Part shown: positions 10,385 to 16,488 of the stretch, piece after piece
Layout: the number at the start of each line of letters is the position of its first letter
Position numbering within the stretch: position 1 is the first letter of the stretch
Assembly (NCBI GenBank): GCA_018058095.1
Contig: JAGPCO010000003.1
Coordinates: 1 to 32,098, forward strand
Length of the DNA stretch: 32,098 nt
Source of the DNA: Kofleriaceae bacterium
GTDB taxonomy: Bacteria; Myxococcota_A; Polyangia; Haliangiales; Haliangiaceae
Reading direction: 5' to 3'
Program-made: the position numbers and the translations under genes
Notes under the pieces: generated by a model
What the model was told of the DNA's origin: nothing
Seen by the model: only the letters and a program-made list of their open reading frames with translations
The model's database searches: none

Positions 10385-12045
10385 AAGCGATCCGGCTGAC
10401 GCAAATCGGACTACTGGTACTAGTAGCCGCCATAGCGGGGCGTGCCAATGCTGATCTGGGTGACTGGTGGTGCCGACAGGATTGGAACTGGAACGCCTAC
10501 AGCGAAATCCAGGTTGTCATTCACCCCGATCTGAATACGAAGGTGCTGTTCCCTGACGATTCGCCCTGGACGGATGCCGAGATCAGGAATGAAGTTGAGT
10601 TCATGATGGAGCGCTTCATGATGCAAGCGCCATCGGGAATGCCACCACTACGGTTCGCTGGGTTTGAGCCCGCCGGAACCGACCCCCTCAGCCTGCCAGG
10701 TGCGGGCAGGATTGCGGTTCGATGGGTGAAGCCGGGGAACGGTTGCACGGGATATGCGGAAGGCTCAGTTTCCTCCGGAGTCATCATTACGGTGTCTAAC
10801 AACACTATCGGGTGCACAACTAGAAGGACACCAGTGTGGCGCTGGGGCAACGAAGATCAACGAGAGATGTTCGGCGGTCAGCTTGCATCCGAGCTCTTTC
10901 ACGCTCTCGGGTTTGACCACTGGGATGAGGCGAATTCCTGCACGCCACCTGGAACCCCGCCCCCGGCATGCATCGACAACGGTGCGGGCTACGATATCTG
11001 CGGCCAGATGCAGAACCATGGCGTTGTTTCAGAGTGGTACGAACTAGAGCGCAGCGATTACGACGCTTTAGTAGCGGTGTACGGCGGCTGGGACAACGAC
11101 GGTCGTTATCGCCGTGAGAGTTCAGGCGGCAGCACGTGGACTACCGTAGCCGCCCCGACCATCCTCAGTGGTCCGATGTGGGCATCCTCAGCCTCGCTGA
11201 CCAGCACGCTACTCCCAATCATTGCGACTGATCCGGCGAGCCAGGATCCGAGTTTCTATCGATGGGAGCGGTCAACTGGACAGATCCAGAGTTGGGGCAC
11301 GTCGTACTCTTTTGGTACCCAGCACGGGCAGATTGCGGCGGGATACAAGCCGGGTATGCTGTTTTCGTTCTTTGCTACCGGGCAACTCCCCACCGACACG
11401 ACGAAGCTGGTGGCCTATTCGTATGCGCCCTCAGCAGGGAACTGGACGACCGTCACATCGACCCTGGTCGCTCATCGTCAGGGTGTCACTGGCGCCTATG
11501 ACCCGAAGTCAGACAAGTTGATTCTGGTCTATCGAGGTTGGGACAACCAGATTCTCCTGACGTCAGCGACGCCAGGCGGTCCAATCTCTCAATCGATAAC
11601 GGAGGTCTTGGGCGCTGCCAACCGCGCGGCGTACACCCCAAGTATTACATGCGGGGATGCATCGCTGTCATACAACTGCATCTTGGTCTGGCCGACCGCA
11701 GCTGCGGAGGGCTCTGGCCAGCGCACACACACCATGCGATGGGCGCAGTTCACATTTAATGGGACGAACTTCTCATTCGCGAACATCTATGGAAACACCT
11801 ACACAATGTTCGGCCCGCCAAGTGTGGTCTACAAGGGGCCGGCGGGATCGACGGCTGCGTTCGTCACGAGCTGGCACAACCCCGGAAACTGCTACTACAC
11901 GCTGCAGAAGGCCGGAACGGCATCCAGCGGGTTTGGTGTTGGGGCCACTCATTGCAGCGGAACGAACCGCTTCAATGGACCCCCGCTCCTGGGTGCCGCG
12001 GACTACATTTCTCAAGCATGGGTCCAGTTCAATGCGACCAACTAG
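10381..12045 (+). CDS. Matrixin-like metalloprotease homologue with altered zinc site (possible pseudoprotease)
   Basis: This 554-residue protein begins with a clear signal peptide (MKAIRLTQIGLLVLVAAIAGRANA, cleavage near 24). The stretch at residues 170-180 reads SELFHALGFDH, which aligns with HEIGHTFGFHH of the insert 1 protease. Glu171, His174, Gly177 and His180 are kept, but the first ligand is Ser170 (TCC at 10888-10890). The C-terminal half is beta-rich and shares landmarks with its homologue, including GVTGAYDPKSDKLILVY and a YISQAWVQF end. It may be inactive, or it may bind zinc with another ligand. ATG start is coupled (ATGA) to the upstream lipoprotein gene. An extracellular or periplasmic location is expected. 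Confidence 0.82.
   Translation: MKAIRLTQIGLLVLVAAIAGRANADLGDWWCRQDWNWNAYSEIQVVIHPDLNTKVLFPDDSPWTDAEIRNEVEFMMERFMMQAPSGMPPLRFAGFEPAGTDPLSLPGAGRIAVRWVKPGNGCTGYAEGSVSSGVIITVSNNTIGCTTRRTPVWRWGNEDQREMFGGQLASELFHALGFDHWDEANSCTPPGTPPPACIDNGAGYDICGQMQNHGVVSEWYELERSDYDALVAVYGGWDNDGRYRRESSGGSTWTTVAAPTILSGPMWASSASLTSTLLPIIATDPASQDPSFYRWERSTGQIQSWGTSYSFGTQHGQIAAGYKPGMLFSFFATGQLPTDTTKLVAYSYAPSAGNWTTVTSTLVAHRQGVTGAYDPKSDKLILVYRGWDNQILLTSATPGGPISQSITEVLGAANRAAYTPSITCGDASLSYNCILVWPTAAAEGSGQRTHTMRWAQFTFNGTNFSFANIYGNTYTMFGPPSVVYKGPAGSTAAFVTSWHNPGNCYYTLQKAGTASSGFGVGATHCSGTNRFNGPPLLGAADYISQAWVQFNATN
10888..10920 (+). other. Degenerate zinc site S-E-x-x-H-x-x-G-x-x-H
   Basis: Codons read S-E-L-F-H-A-L-G-F-D-H. 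Ser replaces the first metal-ligand His of the metzincin pattern, while the catalytic Glu and the other ligands remain. A His codon (CAC/CAT) at that place would need at least two base changes from TCC, so a single sequencing error is an unlikely cause. Confidence 0.8.
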
Positions 12046-12856
12046 GCCTTCCAACAGCTTTGCTATGGCATCGTATGTCGCGCTTCTCGCGGCATGCGGA
12101 GATGATCTGGCACCCGCACAGAACATCCCTATCACCGAATGCTACCGAGGATTCCTGTTCGCAGAGTGCGGCCTCTCGTCGAGCACCGCGGACGTGAGCC
12201 CCATCGTCGATGCTTCGCCACGGTTAGCGTGCTCAGCTGCGGCCGACGACTGTGCTTGGTTCCACGGCGCGGTGGCGACCGGCTTCGTGGCCAGTGATTG
12301 CCCGGCCGATGACGTCTGTTGTCACGGAAGTGATCCGAACAGTCAGGGACCCTACGTCGAGTCGCCCGTGATGGCCTCCCTTCTTACTCGGTATTTGTAC
12401 TCTCTTGGCAGCACGCCCTGGGCACGTGGGCTCAACCACGTGGCACCAGTCACTCTTGGGCCCGTGCCAGTTGAGCTGCCCCTCGACTGTGGCGACCCAG
12501 AGCTGTTGCCCGGACCTCCTGGCGGTGAGTGCGGGGAGTCCCTACCGTTTCGCCTCACGGTCCGCGATACTGTCGCCTTTATCGTAGGGATTTCGAATCG
12601 GCCTTCTTGGTCCCCGTACATTGAGATCGACCCTTCGACCATGACGGCAAGCATTTGTGCGTATACCTATGATCACACACCGGAAGTCTTGTGCCCATGG
12701 CCTGACTCGCGGCCACCACTCTGCGCCACCAGCGGCGCGGTGCGACTGACACGCCTGCCGAGCAGCGATGCCGACGTCGCTGGATTGATGCTGGAGTTCG
12801 AGGCTACCTTCCCGGGTGGCAGCGTGATTCGTGGCACTGGGAGGCCTCCGCCATAG
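12032..12856 (+). CDS. Lipoprotein C of insert 2
   Basis: The ATG at 12032 overlaps the end of the protease gene by 14 bp and gives 274 residues. A second ATG at 12065 is possible. The N-terminus (MRPTRPSNSFAMASYVALLAAC) is a lipoprotein signal with a good LAAC box at Cys22. The mature protein has many cysteines in its first half (CYRGFLFAEC, CSAAADDC, CPADDVCC), then a beta-rich second half with sequences such as LPFRLTVRDTVAFIV and YIEIDPSTMTASICAY. No family is recognised. It takes the same third position as the small lipoprotein in insert 1. A role tied to the protease is inferred only from gene order. Confidence 0.78.
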   Translation: MRPTRPSNSFAMASYVALLAACGDDLAPAQNIPITECYRGFLFAECGLSSSTADVSPIVDASPRLACSAAADDCAWFHGAVATGFVASDCPADDVCCHGSDPNSQGPYVESPVMASLLTRYLYSLGSTPWARGLNHVAPVTLGPVPVELPLDCGDPELLPGPPGGECGESLPFRLTVRDTVAFIVGISNRPSWSPYIEIDPSTMTASICAYTYDHTPEVLCPWPDSRPPLCATSGAVRLTRLPSSDADVAGLMLEFEATFPGGSVIRGTGRPPP

Positions 12857-12879
12857 CGGGCCCGGGCCCGGGCAACGCC
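12857..12879. other. GGGCCCGGG palindrome after the insert 2 operon
   Basis: CGGGCCCGGGCCCG immediately after the TAG stop is a perfect 14-bp palindrome. The segment GGGCCCGGGCCCGGGCAAC matches the end of the MITE-like element at 23611 (GGGCCCGGGAAGGGGCAAC) at 16 of 19 positions. It could be a short terminator hairpin or a decayed repeat end. No T-run follows. Confidence 0.45.
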
Positions 12880-12918
12880 GCCACGCCACGGCCAGCGCAC
12901 TCGCGCCATCGGTGCCCG

Positions 12919-14832
12919 CCCCCGGTGCGGCTACGGGTGCGGCGTCGGGCGGATCGGCGTGATGGCGCAGGCGCCGGTGCAGCGCACGCCGCGGCTGGCC
13001 TCGGCGGTGTCGCTGGTGCCCCAGTAGTTGTCGGTCATCGGCACGGCGCCGAGCTCGTGGGCCGAGCGGACCTGGCGCCCCTCGGCGGCCGCGCCGTTGC
13101 CGACGACGTTGTTGCCGGTGACCACGGTGTCCGGGGACAGGGGCAGCGCCACGTCGTCCGCGGCCAGCCGCCAGCCCGACGGGCAGGTCGGGTCGAGGCC
13201 CCAGGCCGACGGGCCGCGGCCCGGCTCGATCACCAGCGCCTCGAGGGCGTTGTCGCGCAGGTCCGACGCGGTGATCTGCATCGGGATGTGCGGCCCGCCG
13301 ACCCAGATGCCGGCGCCGCCGTTACCCGCCACCTCGCAGCCGGTGACGACCGGGTCGGGCGGGTAGTACACGACGCGGACCAGCGGCTGCTCGATCGGCG
13401 ACTGCGACGGCACGTAGCAGGGGCCGAGGCCGGCCGGGTTGGTGGCCCGCACCACCAGGCCGTGCCGGTCGTTGTTGACCAGGGCCGAGTCGAGGATCTC
13501 GAGCGGGCCGGCCTCCTCCACCACCAGGCCATCGGCGATGGCGCCGTCGATGCGCAGGGCCGAGACGGTCCCGGTCGGCGCCTGCAGCAGCACGGCCGGC
13601 CGCGCCTCGGTCGCGCCGGTGGTGGTGGTGATCGTCAGGCCGGTCAGCTCGACCGGGGTGAGCGGCTGGCGCCGGAGCTGGTCGCGCGCCGCCGCGGAGA
13701 GGCCCTGGCCATACACCGCGACCTCGGCGCGCCGGGCCGCGCTCATGGCGCGGACGGACAGGGCCGCGCCGACGCGGTCGAACGAGACGTTGCGCAGGCG
13801 GACCCGGGTGTCGTCGAGCCCGCCGTTGCTGACCCGGATCGCCGTGCCGGCGAGGTCGACGAAGGCCGAGTCCTCGACCAGCAGGTCGACCGACGCGCCC
13901 AGGTCGAGCAGGTCGCCGCCGCCGCCCGCGAACAGGCTGTGGCGCACGACCGCGACGTGGCGTGGGGCGGCGAACGAGGTGCGCCGGTAGTCCTCGGCGG
14001 CGACCGCGCTGGTGTCGACCGCGCGGCTGGCCGACATGCTGACGTGGTCGAGGTCGAGCCCCGGCGCGCCGAACGCCCGCCCGCTGGCGAGGCCACCGTC
14101 GATCAGGCGGTCGACGGTGCCGAGGAAGAACGTCCAGCGCGCGCGCACGCGCAGCCGCTGGTCGATGGTGGCGCCGCGCACGACGACGGGACGGTCCTCG
14201 GTGCCGGCCAGGACGAGCTCGCCGTCACCGACGATCTCGTCGGCCACCACGCAGGCGCCGGCCGGCACCGTCAGCGAGCCGGTCACCGCCAGGCGCAGCT
14301 TGCCAGCCGAGGTCCGCGTGACCGGGACGGCGGGCCGGTTCGAGCCGCCCCAGAAGCACGGGTCGCGGCCGAACTCGAGCGTGCCAGCGCCGCGGCTCGC
14401 GTCGCGGAACGGCAGCGCGTCGCCGCGGGTCCGGACCAGGGTGCGGCCGGCCAGCGCGACCTGGCCGGTGCGCAGCACGCGGGTCGACACCGCCGGCGCG
14501 AGGTCGCGGCCCGGGAAGCCATCACCCTCGAGGAAGACGCGGTTGCCCGCGGCCACCGCCAGCGTCGCGCCGAGCGCCAGGTCGGGCCGCGGCTCGGTGG
14601 AGCCCGGCAACGCCAGGCGGGGCAACGTGCCGACGTGGCGCCAGCTGCCGCTGGCCTCGCGCGCGAGCACCGACATGCCGGTCCGGGGGTCGTGCAGGGT
14701 CAGGCGCCAGCCGCCGGCGCCGGCGTGGAGCTGGAGCTGGGTCGCGTAGGTGCTGGGCGCCGTCAGGTCGACCTCGGTCCACGGCCCGTCGGCGATCGAC
14801 GACAGCACCTTGACCGCCGCCGGGGTGTCGGA
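12919..14832. repeat. Long direct repeat 2, right copy
   Basis: This is the partner of 8321-9566 and contains 663 extra bp at about 13908-14570. Right of it the gene continues to its native 5' end. Left of it, 12 bp beyond the stop codon, homology ends at insert 2. Confidence 0.92.
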
Positions 14833-15753
14833 CAGGCGCACGGCCACCACGCGCTCGTCGCCGTGCTGGGCCAGGGCGAACGGGCGGTAGGCGACGTCCG
14901 GGGCCGCCAGCACCAGCGAGGTGACGCAGGCCTGGGCCGGGGCGCAGCGGGTCTGGTGCAGGCCGCTGTCGGCGGCGAGCGCGCGGCCACGGGCGTACAC
15001 CATGGTCACGTCGCCGCTGTCGCCGACCGTGAGCGCGACGTCACGCGTGCTGACCGTGCCCGACCACACTCGCTCGAGCGGGCTGGGCGCGACGCCGGTG
15101 GCAGGCAACGTGTTCGGGTCCAGCCGCAGCAGCACCGCGTGCAGCACGCCGGCCCCGTTGTCGCTGACGGTCAGGCCGTACAGCACGCCGGTCAGCCGCG
15201 CCTCGCGCCACACCGTGCGGTCGCCCAGGACCCGCAGCTGGTCGCCGCCCAGCTCGACCGTGCGCAGCAGCGGGGTGCCGAGGTCGCGCTGGAAGTGCCA
15301 GGTGGTGCCGGTCCACGACAGCGAGCTGAGCGTGCCGTCGGCGCGCTCGATCAGGTTGTAGGCGGCGTACGGCGCGCGCAAGCCGAGGTCGTGCTGGTAG
15401 AACGCCGGCTCGGTCCAGCCGCGCGCGGTCGCCATGGTCTCGAGGCGGGCCAGGGTGGTCGGGCCGACCCCGGCCAGGGCGTCGAGCGCGGCGATCGTGC
15501 CGATCGGGCGCCCGGCCACGATCTTCTGCCGCGCCTGGCTGCTGATCCGGCCCGCGCGCAGCTCGTCGGCGCTGGCGGTGTTGGCGACCCGGAGCACGCC
15601 GAGCGCGCGTGGCTCGCCTTCGGTCAGGCCCGCGCCGTCGTTCTTGCCGTCGAGCAGGCCGTCGTCGGCCTCGAGGTCGTCGTCGACGTCCTCGCCGGAG
15701 GCGCAGGACACAGCGAAGAGGCAGGACGCGAGCAGGGCGAGGCGTAGGGTCAT
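12931..15753 (-). CDS. Large lipoprotein with HhH-like motif and right-handed beta-helix region
   Basis: The ATG at 15753 gives 940 residues beginning MTLRLALLASCLFAVSC, a lipoprotein signal (Cys17). An acidic linker leads to a ComEA-like helix-hairpin-helix segment at about residues 55-110: LRVANTASADELRAG, then QKIVAGRPIGTIAALDAL and AGVGPTTLARL. Residues about 120-420 are beta-rich and perhaps propeller-like. From about 480 on there are parallel beta-helix-like rungs such as DDTRVRLRNVSF, RHGLVVRATN and GNGGAGIWVGG, ending with paired Cys. It is probably an outer-membrane or surface protein that binds a polymer; no catalytic residues are identified. It lies 84 bp downstream of an ECF sigma gene on the same strand. 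A truncated copy is at 8333-9566. Confidence 0.85.
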   Translation of the reverse strand: MTLRLALLASCLFAVSCASGEDVDDDLEADDGLLDGKNDGAGLTEGEPRALGVLRVANTASADELRAGRISSQARQKIVAGRPIGTIAALDALAGVGPTTLARLETMATARGWTEPAFYQHDLGLRAPYAAYNLIERADGTLSSLSWTGTTWHFQRDLGTPLLRTVELGGDQLRVLGDRTVWREARLTGVLYGLTVSDNGAGVLHAVLLRLDPNTLPATGVAPSPLERVWSGTVSTRDVALTVGDSGDVTMVYARGRALAADSGLHQTRCAPAQACVTSLVLAAPDVAYRPFALAQHGDERVVAVRLSDTPAAVKVLSSIADGPWTEVDLTAPSTYATQLQLHAGAGGWRLTLHDPRTGMSVLAREASGSWRHVGTLPRLALPGSTEPRPDLALGATLAVAAGNRVFLEGDGFPGRDLAPAVSTRVLRTGQVALAGRTLVRTRGDALPFRDASRGAGTLEFGRDPCFWGGSNRPAVPVTRTSAGKLRLAVTGSLTVPAGACVVADEIVGDGELVLAGTEDRPVVVRGATIDQRLRVRARWTFFLGTVDRLIDGGLASGRAFGAPGLDLDHVSMSASRAVDTSAVAAEDYRRTSFAAPRHVAVVRHSLFAGGGGDLLDLGASVDLLVEDSAFVDLAGTAIRVSNGGLDDTRVRLRNVSFDRVGAALSVRAMSAARRAEVAVYGQGLSAAARDQLRRQPLTPVELTGLTITTTTGATEARPAVLLQAPTGTVSALRIDGAIADGLVVEEAGPLEILDSALVNNDRHGLVVRATNPAGLGPCYVPSQSPIEQPLVRVVYYPPDPVVTGCEVAGNGGAGIWVGGPHIPMQITASDLRDNALEALVIEPGRGPSAWGLDPTCPSGWRLAADDVALPLSPDTVVTGNNVVGNGAAAEGRQVRSAHELGAVPMTDNYWGTSDTAEASRGVRCTGACAITPIRPTPHP

Positions 15754-15837
15754 GTGCGTGCCCTGGGAGTCGGGGCGGCCGCCCAAGTGATCGCAGGAAT
15801 CCGCAAACCCGCCCGCAAGCGCTCGGAACTGCTCAGG

Positions 15838-16416
15838 TCAGCGCGAGAACTCGGTCAGGGTCTGCTCCCAGCTGGCGTCGTCGGCCTCGAGCAAGTCGCG
15901 CAGCGCGGCGCGCGCGCGTGACAGGTCGCCGCGGACGGTGTTGGCCGGGGACCCGACCACGGCCGCCACCTCGGGCGCCGACAGGCCGTCCCAGTAGGTC
16001 AGCTCGAGCAGGATCCGATCGTCGAGCGGGAGCTGGGCCATGGCATCGAGCAGCGCCTGCTCGCGCTGGTGGCGGGCCATGCGGGTCGGCGCGTCGGTCC
16101 CCAGGTCGGCCAGGCTGAGGGCGGCGACGTCCTGCTGGTCGCGCACCTGGTAGTGCGTGCGCAGGTGATCGAACAGGCGCCGGCGCGCGATCTGGAACAG
16201 GAAGGCGCGGAACGACACGGCGATCTCGTCGCGCCCGGCCAGGCAGTCGGCGAAGGTCTGCTGCACCAGATCGCCGACGTCGTCGCCCAGCTTGGCGCGG
16301 AAGAAGCGGCAGATCGAGGCGAAGTGGCGCTCGACCAGGCGCTGGCCGGCGCCCGGGTCGCCGCCGCGCCAGGCCGCGAGCAGCGCGAGGTCGTCGTCCG
16401 CGGCCATGTCGCTCAT
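15838..16416 (-). CDS. ECF-type RNA polymerase sigma factor
   Basis: This 192-residue protein has the two-domain layout of sigma-70 family ECF factors. Region 2 is at about residues 10-90, including DDVGDLVQQTFADCLAG and FRAFLFQIARRRLFDHLR. Region 4 is at about 118-178, with the helix-turn-helix LPLDDRILLELTYWDGLSAPEVAAVVGSPANTV. It should direct RNA polymerase to a small set of promoters, probably in answer to an envelope or extracellular signal. It starts ATGAGCGACATG; the second ATG, at 16407, is also possible. It lies 72 bp from the divergent kinase gene and upstream of the beta-helix lipoprotein, so these are candidate partners. No anti-sigma factor is adjacent. Confidence 0.92.
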   Translation of the reverse strand: MSDMAADDDLALLAAWRGGDPGAGQRLVERHFASICRFFRAKLGDDVGDLVQQTFADCLAGRDEIAVSFRAFLFQIARRRLFDHLRTHYQVRDQQDVAALSLADLGTDAPTRMARHQREQALLDAMAQLPLDDRILLELTYWDGLSAPEVAAVVGSPANTVRGDLSRARAALRDLLEADDASWEQTLTEFSR

Positions 16417-16488
16417 CCTACTCGGGCGCGCGGCCACGCCGCCAGGAGTGGCTTGCGGGGGTTTCCCGCGCCGCGGTACATCGACCTC

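Larger units (their letters stand above)
9567..12918. other. Insert 2: second lower-GC three-gene module between duplicated host sequence
   Basis: This 3,352-bp segment separates the two copies of the beta-helix gene. It carries lipoprotein A, metalloprotease homologue and lipoprotein C on the plus strand, opposite to the flanking gene. GC is lower than in the neighbours (about 60% by rough line counts). No mobility gene is seen. Size, gene order and flanking architecture parallel insert 1, but the two inserts are diverged at sequence level. Confidence 0.85.

Noticed and set aside
12925..15747. A 940-codon open frame on the plus strand opposite the beta-helix lipoprotein gene
   Set aside because: It is a mirror frame caused by high GC. 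Its product is Arg/Gly/His-rich, has no domain, and the minus strand has a lipoprotein signal, HhH motif and beta-helix rungs.
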